A stretch of DNA of 54,755 nucleotides from an uncultured Bacteroidota bacterium (GTDB taxonomy: Bacteria; Bacteroidota; Bacteroidia; Chitinophagales; Chitinophagaceae), in contig CAIKOJ010000025.1 of assembly GCA_903829015.1 (NCBI GenBank), positions 1 through 54,755 of the forward strand, written 5' to 3'. The notes below the pieces were generated by a model. The model searched no databases, was not told where the DNA came from, and saw only the letters and a program-made list of their open reading frames with translations. Within the stretch, counting starts at the first letter, position 1, and each line of letters opens with the position of its first letter. Positions 9,801 to 18,452 of the stretch are shown one piece after another. Made by a program: the position numbers and the translations under genes.

Positions 9801-12393
9801 GGCCGATATCACCAAACTTTAGCGGGTCATGCTTTGCAATCATTTTCAATGAATCTGTTGCAATAGTATATTGCCACATCTTGCCATTGTGTGCGGCATT
9901 GCCTACGTCTTCCTGCATGATTATATGACCATACTTGTCGATCGTCATATTGTCCAGCATTACGATGCCTTCTGTGCCGTCTATAACTGCTTCGATCGTA
10001 CCTCCGAGTTCCGGATTGGTTACATCATCAAAACGCAGGCGCCATACTTTTGAGCGACCTACCTGTGTGCCTATTCCATCATTTACCTGATCTAGCTGGT
10101 CTGTAGTGTTGAAATAGAAATCATTCGGATGAGACGGATCCCAGGAACCATCTTCTGGACGCGAGAACTTAGTGCCACCAGCGGCATTAGTTATTGTATT
10201 AAATATAGTTCCACTAATATTATGCACATCACCAATGTCCACCAGACTGAAACGTGTGCCCGGCGCTGGTGGCAAGTTAATGGTTGTTGAGTTCACACGC
10301 TCTACGGGGAAACCCGTTACTTTAACTGCCCACGGATGTCCTCCGTTCAAACCAGCCTTATCTATCTCTGTACCTGTGTTTGTTTTTGTACCTATATAGA
10401 AATATACCTGACCATCAGTGCCGTCATTCATCAGGCCAACGACTGTCTTGTCGCCTGTGTTTGGTGCAGCTACTGCATTCTCCCACGCAGCTTTGCCCAG
10501 CCAAGGTAATTCATAGCTGGTACCTCCGTTTGGTCCGGTAACGATGTGTGCCATTGCACGGCTCTCATCGTTGGTCTCTTCGCCGTTCATGAAGATACGC
10601 TCCTGCGTGCCCTTACCTGTAGCTGCATTGTAAAATGCTGAAACAGCGGGAAGGTCGGCAGCACAAAAGCGACCAAATATTGCCAGCGGCGATGGACTTG
10701 ATGAATTGTACGTATTATATCCTGCGCCGTTCCATAGCTTCACGTTCTGCATCAGGTCACTTCCGCTAAGCACGGTCAGATCTGATTTGCGTATTCTCCA
10801 TTTTGAAACAAACGAGCCTATTGAACCATGTGCGCGGGTTACACCTGAAGTATTTGGGATCTCATGGTTAGTTAGCAATGTAAAGGTTCCGTCGCCATTA
10901 TCAAATGCGCCCAAGCCATCAGGAATGCCTGCCATCATGTAGCCGCCAACCAGATCAGTTGCGGTTAACACAGAGGTAGTTTTGGCACCCGCGATCGTAG
11001 GCACCACATATGGGGCCTGGCTGGAAGTAGGACCAGTGAACGCATTGTAGAACGTAAACGTATGATAGGTAGTTGCACAGCCCGAAGAATAGAAGTTAAT
11101 TCCGGAAGCATCATTTGCCTGTATATTATAATTGACAGTACCTGAGAATGCAGAAACGGCCGGAATGGTAAATGTATAAGTACTACCGGAAATGACAGGC
11201 GTTATAGGAGTCTGCGTAATTCCGTTTACAAAATAGTTCAACCTCGCACCCGTCACAGCTATGTCGTCAGTGATAGTTGCCGTAATTGTAAATGGCCCCT
11301 GTCCGCTCATGCTGGGTACCGGGGTATGGTCAATCACCGGATCAATACCGATATTGAAATTTGCTCTGATACTGGTGGCGAAAGAATCCTGAGGCTGCGA
11401 ATATTTCGTCATATCCGCTTGCCTGCCATAGCTGTTAATATTTACCTGATTATTTTTATAGAGGTTCACCAATGTAAAACCGAAGTATGACTGACCTGCA
11501 CCCATCCATGTTGTTTCTACCAGTGAACCACCGTTACCCGCAATTACCTGCCATGTTTTACCAGCGTGTGGATGAATGGTATCCCAAATATGTTCGTGTG
11601 CTGCAAACATCGCATCAGCATTATAGTTCTCCATGTATTTCCAAAAACTATCGCGCTCAGGCACAAAAGCCTCAAGACCATCAAGCGGTTTAAAAGGTGA
11701 TGAGTAAGCTGGCTTATGGCCAAAGGCAAATATGTGCCGTGCATTAGCGCCACGTGCACTTTGAATATCACTGGCTAACCACTTATATGGAACACGGCTG
11801 TCTTTGCCAACAGGGTCAGTATTCAGGATAATGAAGTGATCACAGCCATTGTTAAATGAATAAGTCAACTTTGATTGGTCTGTAGCAAGCCCGTCAGCAC
11901 CGCCCACACCCGGACCATTGCTGCCTACAATAAAGGAGTCCATTTCCCTTAGGAACGTTCTTTCTGCCGCTATGAATGATTTTTTCCCGGCCGCCTTATC
12001 CTGTGTTTCATGATTGCCGGGTATCACAACTACCTTGATTCCGGACGCAGCAATCGGACTTGAATAATAAATCGCCTTCCACCCTCTTAATTGAGTCGCA
12101 AGTGCCACCGTATCATTTATATATCCCATTACCATATCACCAGTCAAAAACAGGTATTTCGGTTTGGGATTCAACGCTGCCACTTCCGCAAACATGCGCT
12201 TCAGTTGGTAAACGTTGGCAGTGCTTAAACCTGTCGCATTTGGTGTGCCGGTAGTGGCAGCCGTATCCAGGTAGTCAACACGGTTACATCCTACAACGGC
12301 AAATGAATAATCAAACGTCTGGGCCGTGCTTTTAGGCACCGGTAAAGTCAGCAATAACAGGCCAAGAAGGCCTAACAAATGTTTCGATCGCAT
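3871..12393 (-). CDS. Giant secreted multidomain phosphoesterase with T9SS signal
   Basis: About 2840 aa starting at ATG 12393, since the longer frame only adds a TTG start. The signal peptide MRSKHLLGLLGLLLLTLP is cleaved near STA|Q. A calcineurin-like metallophosphoesterase domain (about 30-300) shows GDM (85-87), PGNHE (125-129), GHKP (about 225) and AHEH (265-268). An Ig-like segment follows, then three near-identical PhoX/DUF839-like units (about 455-1880) with FSRPEDGSWDP and MNGEETNDESRA in each. Next come about ten Ig/PKD-like repeats starting VTGGGxYC, and a C-terminal T9SS type A sorting domain (VIPNPNKGAFNIEG...GMYILSI). It is probably exported by T9SS and surface-attached or released. 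A phosphate-scavenging or phosphoester-cleaving role is inferred. The DNA triplication is notable. Confidence 0.85.
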   Translation of the reverse strand: MRSKHLLGLLGLLLLTLPVPKSTAQTFDYSFAVVGCNRVDYLDTAATTGTPNATGLSTANVYQLKRMFAEVAALNPKPKYLFLTGDMVMGYINDTVALATQLRGWKAIYYSSPIAASGIKVVVIPGNHETQDKAAGKKSFIAAERTFLREMDSFIVGSNGPGVGGADGLATDQSKLTYSFNNGCDHFIILNTDPVGKDSRVPYKWLASDIQSARGANARHIFAFGHKPAYSSPFKPLDGLEAFVPERDSFWKYMENYNADAMFAAHEHIWDTIHPHAGKTWQVIAGNGGSLVETTWMGAGQSYFGFTLVNLYKNNQVNINSYGRQADMTKYSQPQDSFATSIRANFNIGIDPVIDHTPVPSMSGQGPFTITATITDDIAVTGARLNYFVNGITQTPITPVISGSTYTFTIPAVSAFSGTVNYNIQANDASGINFYSSGCATTYHTFTFYNAFTGPTSSQAPYVVPTIAGAKTTSVLTATDLVGGYMMAGIPDGLGAFDNGDGTFTLLTNHEIPNTSGVTRAHGSIGSFVSKWRIRKSDLTVLSGSDLMQNVKLWNGAGYNTYNSSSPSPLAIFGRFCAADLPAVSAFYNAATGKGTQERIFMNGEETNDESRAMAHIVTGPNGGTSYELPWLGKAAWENAVAAPNTGDKTVVGLMNDGTDGQVYFYIGTKTNTGTEIDKAGLNGGHPWAVKVTGFPVERVNSTTINLPPAPGTRFSLVDIGDVHNISGTIFNTITNAAGGTKFSRPEDGSWDPSHPNDFYFNTTDQLDQVNDGIGTQVGRSKVWRLRFDDVTNPELGGTIEAVIDGTEGIVMLDNMTIDKYGHIIMQEDVGNAAHNGKMWQYTIATDSLKMIAKHDPLKFGDIGLAATAPFTIDEETSGIIDMQDILGPGIFLSSDQAHYSISGAAFEGGQLFTLFNPDTYNSFVKTAATGPSTTKAPYVIPVATGATTTAVLTAQDTTSAGYMMAGIPDGLGAFDNGDGTFTLLMNHEIPNTSGVTRAHGSIGSFVSKWRIRKSDLTVLSGSDLMQNVKLWNGTGYNTYNSSSPSPLAIFGRFCAADLPAVSAFYNVATGKGTQERIFMNGEETNDESRAMAHIVTGPNGGTSYELPWLGKAAWENAVAAPNTGDKTVVGLMNDGTDGQVYFYIGTKTNTGTEIDKAGLNGGHPWAVKVTGFPVERVNSTTINLPPAPGTRFSLVDMGDVHNMTGAAFNTATNTAGGTKFSRPEDGSWDPSHPNDFYFNTTDQLDQVNDGIGTQVGRSKIWRLRFDNVTQPELGGTIEAVLDGTEGIVMLDNMTIDKYGHILMQEDVGNASHNGKIWQYTIATDSLKMITKHDPLKFGDIGLAATAPYTIDEETSGIIDMQDILGPGIFLSSDQAHYLISGAAYEGGQLFTLFNPDTYNSFIKTAGTGPSTTKGPYVLPVQPGVTTTAVLTAQDTTAAGYMMAGIPDGLGAFDNGDGTFTLLMNHEIPNTSGVTRAHGSIGSFVSKWKIRKSDLAVMSGSDLMQNVKLWNGAGYNTYNSSSPSPLAIFGRFCAADLPAVSAFYNAATGKGTQERIFMNGEETNDESRAMAHIVTGPNGGTSYELPWMGKAAWENAVAAPNTGDKTVVGLMNDGTDGQVYFYIGAKTNTGTEIDKAGLNGGHPWAVKVAGFPVERVNSTTINLPPAPGTRFSLVDIGDMHNISGAIFNTITNAAGGTKFSRPEDGSWDPIHPNDFYFNTTDQLDQVNDGIGTQVGRSKVWRLRFDDVTNPEIGGTIEAVLDGTEGIVMLDNMTIDKYGHIIMQEDVGNAAHNGKIWEYTIATDSLKMIAKHDPLKFGDIGLSATAPYSIDEETSGIIDMQEILGPGVFLSSDQAHYSISGAAFEGGQLFKLFNPDTCLIPEFRVTPAGIVRNGCDAVVTYTTSVVASPAAGMSYAFSGATTGSGIGTGSGTTFNIGITNVTITASNMCGSKSTTFPVTVNPLPNPVTVTGGGAVCVSGLLNASNGGSGTIYFQGTISGGTSTALATTTQGVTASGTYYFRAQGSDGCWGPQGSATVTVNPMPTAVTVSGSGTYCDHATITASNGSSGTMYFQGTLSGGISTAIPATSQLITTSGTYYFRALSAAGCWGPSGSAAVVINPLPTAYTLTGGGSYCATGAGVDVALSGSQTGVSYQLYNGTLAVAGPLLGTGLALDFGMKTATGIYTVVATNTISLCSNVMLGQDTVSVNPLPTVYTVTGGGTYCAGGTGVHIGLSGSETGIRYQLYVGLAATGAPVAGTGSALDFGLQTAPGSYTVVAHNTTTLCQNNMAGGASVSLNALPIVYNVVGGGHYCAGGSGLPVTLNSSNTGINYQLFYGGVATGSPIAGGAGTAINFGTYTSAGVYTVVATNITTGCTNTMAGSATIVIDSLPATFNVTGGGNYCIGGTGVHIGLGGSATGISYRLYKDGLATGAAMAGTGTTLDFGLNAAIGNYTVKATNTATGCMKDMTGSVNVGTNPLPVQYTVTGGGNYCAGGAGLLVGLNSSHVATNYQLLVDGVPTGTLLAGTGSALSFGLRTTAGNYAVYAVNTVTTCGTVMTGSVNISVTPLVNPSVSVTFDMSNPVCHGSLMTFTAHPVNGGIAPTYRWKLNSTNTGVISSTYHLMPVNGDKVDVDIISSETCINASSPAPTITIDVDTPITTNVTITAAPGIDVNPGQLVTLTAHVTTNGLTPTYRWFINSVPVAGATSATYASSSFANHDSVACTVTTSNGCGVNVARAAVRLGVGNVSIPGVTIKDELAVIPNPNKGAFNIEGTMGSQAGDEEYTLELTNMLGQVVHKQQLISHNGNVKETVQVNNNIANGMYILSIRSESKSKVFHIVIEK
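6766..11037 (-). repeat. Three tandem 1434-bp coding repeats inside the giant secreted protein gene
   Basis: The same anchor word CTGCCATCAT occurs at 8061, 9495 and 10929, spacing exactly 1434 bp (478 codons) twice. Copies begin near 11037, 9606 and 8172, and the last ends near 6766. Differences are mostly synonymous or single substitutions, so the copies are recent or kept alike by gene conversion. The first copy is shorter by one codon at its N-terminal edge (DLVGGYMM against DTTSAGYMM). Confidence 0.92.
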
Positions 12394-12804
12394 AATGGAA
12401 TTGGTTGTCAATGTTTCGGGTGTAAAACTATTGCGCCAATGTTGACAGCATGTTAGCGAATTGTGACAAAATCATGATTTTAAAGTAAACACAATGGTTT
12501 GCCATAAGAGAAAAGAGAGAGGTTGTCTTATCTCTTAATAATTTCATAACACAAATACCACTTTTCGTTCAAAAGAGAATTGAGACTCGCCGGATAGCTC
12601 AAGTATAGGTTCGACAAATATCGAACCGACTCGGCATAGAGTTGACTTTTTGGATACCGCTAAATTGTTTGAAAATATTTCTAATTACACGACTAAAACG
12701 ACAGAAAAGATTGTGCAAAAAATGGCTCTAAGCTAATTTCGTACAGTTTTCCTCTAGATATTTAAAGCCAACTCAACTCACTTCGTTTTACTGACTATGC
12801 CCCT
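12394..12804. other. Intergenic region between two minus-strand genes
   Basis: 411 bp, AT-rich, with no convincing ORF. It holds a 7-bp inverted repeat GGTTCGA/TCGAACC with a 6-nt spacer (12608-12627) and a single ATTGTGACAAA at about 12460. No good TAnnTTTG box was seen in front of the giant gene. Confidence 0.5.
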
Positions 12805-13584
12805 CTAGTGCTGGCCACTGAGGTAACTTCTGCCATTGGATGCATACACCATGACATATAATTCCGAGAGTGGCACATACCTATACCTCTTTACAAGACT
12901 ATCAATGTTGGCACAATTACCGGTGTAGTGGTAGATAAAATTCCTTGCTTTTGGTTCATCATAACCGGTGTCTGGTATCATTCCGGGCGAAATAGTATAT
13001 AGCTCATAGTTGCCAATCGGTCCACTGTATGTTTGTGCTCCCATCGCTTCCAAAGCACTGATCACGCTATCTACCGATGGCAACCTTGCGGCACTGCTGG
13101 TGATATGCCCCCAAATAGTGTTTGCAGGCACTTTATTCAGGGTTGTGGTCTTGAATGACATACCACTGGTACCAGCACCCAAAACACTAAAGTTGCTGTC
13201 TGTTACTACCAACATCGGTCTATACGTTGCCGACCCATTCTTAAAATTCAATTGATAATTGCCGCTGTTCAGCGCACCCAGTAAAATATATCCTTTCGCC
13301 GGACCCATCATGGTAAGTCCCATACCTGGATTTGTAACGTTAGTAAACTCAACATAAACATTGTTGCCATCAACACTCGTTTTATAGTCGAGCGAATAAT
13401 TTAAAGTCGGGTACATCCCGGTTTCAAAACTTATATATATGTATGGTTTCCTGCCATTAGTATCCAGCATTTGGTGCAGGTTCATAACAATAGGGGTGCT
13501 AATTGGGTTATTATCTGTTTTCTTACACGAGTTTATGGAAGTAAGAAAAAAAGTACCGAAGATCAGGTAGAATATGTATTTCAT
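12805..13584 (-). CDS. Lipoprotein of unknown function
   Basis: 259 aa from ATG 13584. The N-terminus MKYIFYLIFGTFFLTSINSC is a lipoprotein signal with the lipobox ending in Cys20, followed by KKTD, which suggests surface or outer-membrane lipidation. The rest is a mostly beta-rich soluble region with no domain I recognise. Residues about 130-259 contain repeated Tyr/Pro-rich stretches and a phrase resembling periplasmic binding or carbohydrate-binding folds, but this is too weak to name. The longer frame starting MHDNFLACN is rejected because it would bury the signal peptide. Confidence 0.75.
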   Translation of the reverse strand: MKYIFYLIFGTFFLTSINSCKKTDNNPISTPIVMNLHQMLDTNGRKPYIYISFETGMYPTLNYSLDYKTSVDGNNVYVEFTNVTNPGMGLTMMGPAKGYILLGALNSGNYQLNFKNGSATYRPMLVVTDSNFSVLGAGTSGMSFKTTTLNKVPANTIWGHITSSAARLPSVDSVISALEAMGAQTYSGPIGNYELYTISPGMIPDTGYDEPKARNFIYHYTGNCANIDSLVKRYRYVPLSELYVMVYASNGRSYLSGQH

Positions 13585-13691
13585 AAGTATGGTTTTTAGT
13601 AAGAACGTATTACAAGCCAAAAAATTGTCATGCAAGTTACGATTTCCTCCGCCATCTTCTATATTAACATTCCCAACTCCTCGCTCATACC

Positions 13692-14549
13692 CTACATCAC
13701 CACGTCAAACGGCTTGGTGATGTTATTCAGGTCCCTGTAGATATTCTTCAGCTCTTTTTCTTTTTCGTAGACCATAAAGGTGTGGGTATCTACCAGTATC
13801 TTGGGGCTGGTATTGAGCATCAGTTGTTCTTTATACACTTTTTCTTTCTCAGCCTTACTGATCTTCATATTCTTCTTCATGCACTTGTAGTAAGTGTAAT
13901 AAGAAGTAATCAGTATGAACGGATAGAATAAAAACATCAGGAACAAAGAGGTTTTGTTTACCCGGTTAAATACCACCTCGCTGATCTTAAAACCTGTGAG
14001 CTTGCCTATCACTCTCAGCTTCTGTATACCTGTAAGAAAGATATGGCCGTAATAGATCTCATCATTCAGCGATTTCTCTGCCATCCATACCGAGTCTATT
14101 TCGTTGGGCGGCATTAGTTTGTTCAGGTCTTCACATTCAAACAGCAGATAACTCATTTTGGCTTTCAGGTTAGAGTAGCTGGGGGTTGTCATGATCAGCT
14201 TGCCGCCCGGCTTCAGTATCCTGTTAAACTCCTTATAGGCCTTGCATTGATCAGAGAAATGTTCTACACCCTCCTGGCAGATAATGTAATCGGCATATCC
14301 ATCGGGCACGGGTATTTTGTCGAGTATATCGGCCCGTTTGCACTCTACCTCTTTGATCATAAAATACTCCGGAAACAGGTCGAAAGCCTCTACTTTGGCG
14401 CCCAGTTCCAGCAGTATTTCGGTGGTAACACCACTGCCTGCCGCCACGTCCAGCACTATTTTTCCCTTCAGCTCATCCTTGATCCTGTGCAGGTAATTCT
14501 TCACATAATACTTGGGGCTTTTCGGGTTATTTACGTGCGGATCTATCAT
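13692..14549 (-). CDS. SAM-dependent methyltransferase
   Basis: 285 aa from ATG 14549 (MIDPHVNNPKSPKYYVKNYL). The class I methyltransferase core has motif I VLDVAAGSGVTTEIL (about 32-46), the acidic loop after beta2 (VEAFDLFPEY), motif II/III DYIICQEGVEHF, and ILKPGGKLIMTTPS. A hydrophobic segment near residues 205-225 (LFLMFLFYPFILITSYYTYY) suggests membrane association. Similar proteins sit in polysaccharide or lipid modification loci, but the acceptor cannot be inferred. It is transcribed away from the cysS leader region. Confidence 0.85.
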   Translation of the reverse strand: MIDPHVNNPKSPKYYVKNYLHRIKDELKGKIVLDVAAGSGVTTEILLELGAKVEAFDLFPEYFMIKEVECKRADILDKIPVPDGYADYIICQEGVEHFSDQCKAYKEFNRILKPGGKLIMTTPSYSNLKAKMSYLLFECEDLNKLMPPNEIDSVWMAEKSLNDEIYYGHIFLTGIQKLRVIGKLTGFKISEVVFNRVNKTSLFLMFLFYPFILITSYYTYYKCMKKNMKISKAEKEKVYKEQLMLNTSPKILVDTHTFMVYEKEKELKNIYRDLNNITKPFDVVM

Positions 14550-14657
14550 ATACAACTGGCTTTGTGATGCAAATAAACGCCATTCTGTTTATTTCTCTAT
14601 TTTTCCAGCACATTTGAATAATAATCAGCAAACCACTCTAAATCGTACAAATATTAT

Positions 14658-14665
14658 TATATTTG
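14658..14665 (+). promoter_or_regulatory. -7 promoter box of the cysS leader
   Basis: TATATTTG, a perfect TAnnTTTG match, 16 bp before the leader peptide ATG and about 200 bp before cysS, so the mRNA should carry the leader ORF. Confidence 0.65.
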
Positions 14666-14681
14666 CATCAAACAGCAACGC

Positions 14682-14771
14682 ATGGTGCTTCAAAGGAACA
14701 TAGACAAACATCTGCAGGCATATTCTGAATTTACGATTCAGCATTGTGGTTGTTGTTCCTGCTGTTGCTGA
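14682..14771 (+). CDS. Polycysteine leader peptide upstream of cysS (29 aa)
   Basis: ATG at 14682 opens a 29-codon frame ending HCGCCSCCC and stop at 14771. Six of its last eight residues are cysteine. It lies between a perfect -7 box and the cysteinyl-tRNA synthetase gene, 98 nt before the cysS start. Such peptides act by ribosome stalling at Cys codons when charged tRNA-Cys is scarce, as in classical attenuation and the polycysteine upstream ORFs of actinobacteria. No strong terminator hairpin with a U-run was found downstream, only a weak CAGCTA/TAGCTG hairpin at about 14832-14849, so the mechanism (rho-dependent, translational or other) is open. Confidence 0.7.
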   Translation: MVLQRNIDKHLQAYSEFTIQHCGCCSCCC

Positions 14772-14869
14772 GCTCCTCTCGGCCGTCTTAACTGATTACC
14801 AACAATATTTAATTTATTTTTACACCCGTTTACAGCTAGCTTCATAGCTGAAACACTATTTATACAACT

Positions 14870-16363
14870 ATGTCAACATTTCATTTATATAATTCATACA
14901 CCCGCCAAAAAGAGCAGTTCGAATCAATAACCCCCGGTTATGCCGGACTTTATGTATGCGGCCCTACCGTATCCGGCGAGAGCCATCTGGGTCACGCACG
15001 CCCTTATATTACATTTGATGTCGTACAGCGCTACCTGAAGCATCTGGGCTACCGCGTTCGTTATGTGCGCAACATTACCGATGCAGGCCACTTTGAAGAA
15101 GAAGGCCGCGAGGCTATAGATAAAGTAGGAGAAAAGGCCAAGCTGGAAAAGCTGGAACCAATGGAGATGGTGCATAAATACACATCTCTGTTTCACTACG
15201 GTATGCGCCTGTTCAATTGCGAGGAGCCTGCCATTGAGCCTACAGCCACCGGCCACATCATTGAGCAGATAACTATGATACAGACTATCATAGAAAAAGG
15301 ATATGCCTACGAAGTGAATGGTTCTGTATATTTTGATGTGCCTAAGTATGCGGCCAACTACCCATACGGAAAACTCTCAGGCCGAATTCTGGAAGACCAG
15401 CTGGAAACCACCCGCGAACTCGACGGACAGGACGAAAAACGCAACAAAGCCGACTTCGCATTGTGGAAGAGTGCACCACCGGAGCATATACAACGCTGGA
15501 ACAGCCCATGGGGCGAAGGTTTTCCGGGATGGCATATCGAGTGCTCTGCAATGAGCAGTAAGTATCTGGGCGAAACCTTTGATATTCACGGCGGCGGTAT
15601 GGACCTCCAGTTCCCGCACCACGAAAGCGAGATAGCTCAGAGCACTATTGCTCATGGTCACCCTCCGGTAAGGTACTGGATGCACAACAATATGATCACC
15701 ATCAACGGTAAGAAGATGGGCAAGAGCTATAACAACGTTATTAAACTCTCTGAGCTGTTCAGTGGCAATCATCCAATCCTAGAGCAAGCATACCACCCAA
15801 TGGTGGTGCGTTTCTACATATTGCAGACCCACTACAGAAGCACACTTGACTTTGGTAACGAGGCTTTGCAGGGCTCTGAGCGGGCGTTCCGCAGATTGTG
15901 GGAGGCATATGAGCTTTTGCAGAAATTACCTTCCGGTGACCATGCCCAGGCCGCAGATGCGACCCTGGATAAGCAGGTGAACGACTGGATCAGTGAGTTT
16001 GCAGATTTCATGAACGATGACCTGAACACAGCCAAGGTACTGGCAAACATGTTTGAACTGGCACCGGTAATAAACGGAATTAAAGGCGGACAGATAGCAT
16101 CCAACGCCCTATCAGCCGATACTATGAACCTGCTGAAGAGCAGCTTTAAAACATATCTGGTTGATGTGTTAGGCATGCAGCCACTACAGGCTGAGCAAAG
16201 CGGCAAACTGGAAAGTGTGTTGTCATTACTCATAGAGATCAGGAAAGATGCCAAGAAACGTAAAGATTTTGCCACCAGCGATCAGATCAGAAACCAACTG
16301 GCAGCAGCAGGTATCTCACTAAAAGACGAGAAAGACGGAACAGTTTCTTTCTCCATCGAATAG
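14870..16363 (+). CDS. cysS: Cysteinyl-tRNA synthetase
   Basis: Class Ia synthetase that charges tRNA-Cys. 497 aa, usual length. Motifs: zinc/active-site CGPTV (residues 28-32), the HIGH-box variant [31 protein letters not shown] with the zinc-binding Cys near 225, HHESEIAQS, and the KMSKS-loop variant KKMGKS near 283. A DALR-type helical domain follows, and the C-terminal segment [12 protein letters not shown] is complete. Expression is probably tuned by the Cys-rich leader peptide just upstream. It is followed about 100 bp later by an ABC exporter gene on the same strand. Confidence 0.97.
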   Translation: MSTFHLYNSYTRQKEQFESITPGYAGLYVCGPTVSGESHLGHARPYITFDVVQRYLKHLGYRVRYVRNITDAGHFEEEGREAIDKVGEKAKLEKLEPMEMVHKYTSLFHYGMRLFNCEEPAIEPTATGHIIEQITMIQTIIEKGYAYEVNGSVYFDVPKYAANYPYGKLSGRILEDQLETTRELDGQDEKRNKADFALWKSAPPEHIQRWNSPWGEGFPGWHIECSAMSSKYLGETFDIHGGGMDLQFPHHESEIAQSTIAHGHPPVRYWMHNNMITINGKKMGKSYNNVIKLSELFSGNHPILEQAYHPMVVRFYILQTHYRSTLDFGNEALQGSERAFRRLWEAYELLQKLPSGDHAQAADATLDKQVNDWISEFADFMNDDLNTAKVLANMFELAPVINGIKGGQIASNALSADTMNLLKSSFKTYLVDVLGMQPLQAEQSGKLESVLSLLIEIRKDAKKRKDFATSDQIRNQLAAAGISLKDEKDGTVSFSIE

Positions 16364-16462
16364 TTGCGTACTTCAGTTATGCTGTTTTTTGAAGCAGGCG
16401 ATAATTTAGACAGTTCGCGAAAGCAAAGGCTATTAAAGGTATAAAGAACTTACAGGCAACTA

Positions 16463-18274
16463 ATGAAGAAAATATCACGGTTATTAAAGTACCTCGCAGA
16501 TTACAAAGGAAAGATAGGACTCTACTTTCTTTGTAATCTGCTGAGTATTGTATTCGGCCTGTTTTCATTTACCATGATGATTCCGGTGTTGAACATCCTG
16601 TTTAATAACGGTGGCGCGGTCATTCCTTCAACCGGGTCCAAATCACTGGGCTTTATTCAGGATGCCATAGAACACTTTAAGAATATGCTGCAGCAGGCCG
16701 ATAAGAGCACAGCTCTGGCATATGTATGTGTGGCTGTTGTTGTTTTTACCATACTTAAAAACGTGTTCCTTTACCTCTCCCTGTTCATTCTAAATCCGCT
16801 GCGCAGTTCGGTGCTGCGTAGGCTGCGGGATGATTTGTTTACCAAAACGCTCTCCCTGCCTATCGGCTTTTTTACAGAAGAAAGAAAAGGCGACCTCATT
16901 TCCCGTATGACCAACGATCTGGCGGAGATAGACATTTCGATCATCGGTGTGCTGGAAGTTTTTGTAAGGGAACCGCTGACCATTATTTGTTATCTGGGTT
17001 ACATGACCTACAGCAACTACAAGCTTACGCTGTTCCTGCTGTTCTTCCTTCCGGTGTCAGGGCTTATTATTGGTCGCATCAGCAAGTCGCTCAAAAAGTC
17101 ATCTAATGTGATGCAGGAGCAGCTGGGGCATATACTCGGTGTGATCGACGAAACGCTGGTAGGTATGCGTGTACTTAAAGCTTTCAACGCTGAGAACCAA
17201 CAGCACCTGAAATTCATGAAGCTCAATAACACCCTATACCGCGTGCGCAACCGCATGATCGCCAAGCGTGAGATCGCTTCTCCACTCTCTGAGACTATGG
17301 GTGTGATTGTGGTGAGCTTTATTCTGTGGTATGGCGGCAACCTGATCTTTAAAGGCAATGGTTTCGACAGTGCTTCCTTTATTGGGTACATTGCCTGCTT
17401 TACGCAAATCATAACCCCATTCAAGAATTTATCAGCTGCATTCTATAATGTTCAGAAGGGCACTTCTGCTCTGGATAGGGTAGAGCTACTGCTGCAAGCT
17501 GAGAATACAATAACAGAAATACCCAACCCTACCGAGATCAATTCATTTACAGACAGTATCCGTTTCAAAAACGTAGATTTCTTTTACGGAGATAAGAAAA
17601 TACTGGACAACGTTAGTTTTGAAATAAAGAAGGGGAAAACCATTGCTATCGTTGGCGCATCGGGTGCAGGAAAATCTACACTGGTAGATCTCATACCACG
17701 GTTTCATGATGTTACAGGCGGTGAAATACTGATAGATGGTGTGAACATCAAAAACTTCAGGTTGTTTGATATCCGAAAGCAAATAGGTGTAGTAAGTCAG
17801 GATCCGATACTGTTTAATGATACCATCTACAACAACATCATTCTGGGTACGGGAGGTGCCTCGCAGGAGCGGGTGGAAGAAGCGGCGCGCATAGCCAATG
17901 CCGACAGTTTTATCAAGCAGAAACCAGAGGGCTACCAGACTGTAGCCGGCGACCGTGGCGCAAGACTGAGCGGCGGTGAGCGCCAGCGTATCACTATTGC
18001 AAGGGCAGTACTTAAGAATCCACCGATTTTGATATTGGATGAAGCAACCTCATCTCTGGACACCCAAAGTGAGCGCATAGTGCAGGACGCCATCAACAAC
18101 CTGATGAAAAATCGCACCTGTATCGTTATTGCCCACCGCCTCTCAACTGTACAACATGCCGATGAGATCATAGTAATGGAAAAAGGCAAGATTGTAGAGC
18201 GCGGCACACATAATGACCTACTTAGTCAGGATGGTATATATCGCAGGCTGGTGGAAATGCAGCAGGTGAAATAG
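16463..18274 (+). CDS. ABC exporter, fused membrane and ATPase domains (MsbA-like)
   Basis: 603-aa half-transporter, expected to work as a homodimer in the inner membrane. Six membrane helices fall in residues 1-330 (first pair about 20-45 and 85-110), with the coupling segment RRLRDDLFTKTLSLPIGFF typical of lipid and multidrug exporters. The nucleotide-binding domain (about 355-600) has Walker A GASGAGKST, a Q-loop in GVVSQDPILF, signature LSGGERQR, Walker B ILILDEATS and the H-loop AHRLSTV. MsbA-type lipid flipping is plausible given lpxB elsewhere in the window, but substrate specificity cannot be read from sequence. Start at ATG 16463 (MKKISRLLKYLADYK). Confidence 0.92.
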   Translation: MKKISRLLKYLADYKGKIGLYFLCNLLSIVFGLFSFTMMIPVLNILFNNGGAVIPSTGSKSLGFIQDAIEHFKNMLQQADKSTALAYVCVAVVVFTILKNVFLYLSLFILNPLRSSVLRRLRDDLFTKTLSLPIGFFTEERKGDLISRMTNDLAEIDISIIGVLEVFVREPLTIICYLGYMTYSNYKLTLFLLFFLPVSGLIIGRISKSLKKSSNVMQEQLGHILGVIDETLVGMRVLKAFNAENQQHLKFMKLNNTLYRVRNRMIAKREIASPLSETMGVIVVSFILWYGGNLIFKGNGFDSASFIGYIACFTQIITPFKNLSAAFYNVQKGTSALDRVELLLQAENTITEIPNPTEINSFTDSIRFKNVDFFYGDKKILDNVSFEIKKGKTIAIVGASGAGKSTLVDLIPRFHDVTGGEILIDGVNIKNFRLFDIRKQIGVVSQDPILFNDTIYNNIILGTGGASQERVEEAARIANADSFIKQKPEGYQTVAGDRGARLSGGERQRITIARAVLKNPPILILDEATSSLDTQSERIVQDAINNLMKNRTCIVIAHRLSTVQHADEIIVMEKGKIVERGTHNDLLSQDGIYRRLVEMQQVK

Positions 18275-18426
18275 TAGCCTGAAGCAAGGGAACCTAAAGC
18301 ATGTAGTGGTATTGGAAAACGGCTTGGAATAGCGGCAACAGCAGTGATCGGCTGCCACCTACCGACTCTAAAATTTATACCAATAAATCACGAATAAAAA
18401 AAATTTATCTGAATTTCGTGTTCCCA

Positions 18427-18434
18427 TATATTTG
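18427..18434 (+). promoter_or_regulatory. -7 promoter box of galE
   Basis: TATATTTG, a perfect TAnnTTTG match, 18 bp before the chosen ATG. It makes the upstream in-frame TTG (18432) impossible as a start. Confidence 0.7.
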
Positions 18435-18452
18435 CAAGACAAAGCATTGTAT

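Noticed and set aside
12455-12475. ATTGTGACAAA as a further copy of the cluster operator
   Set aside because: Only the TGTGACA core matches; no CACCTTTG box at the fixed offset and no 21-bp repeats. Treated as chance.
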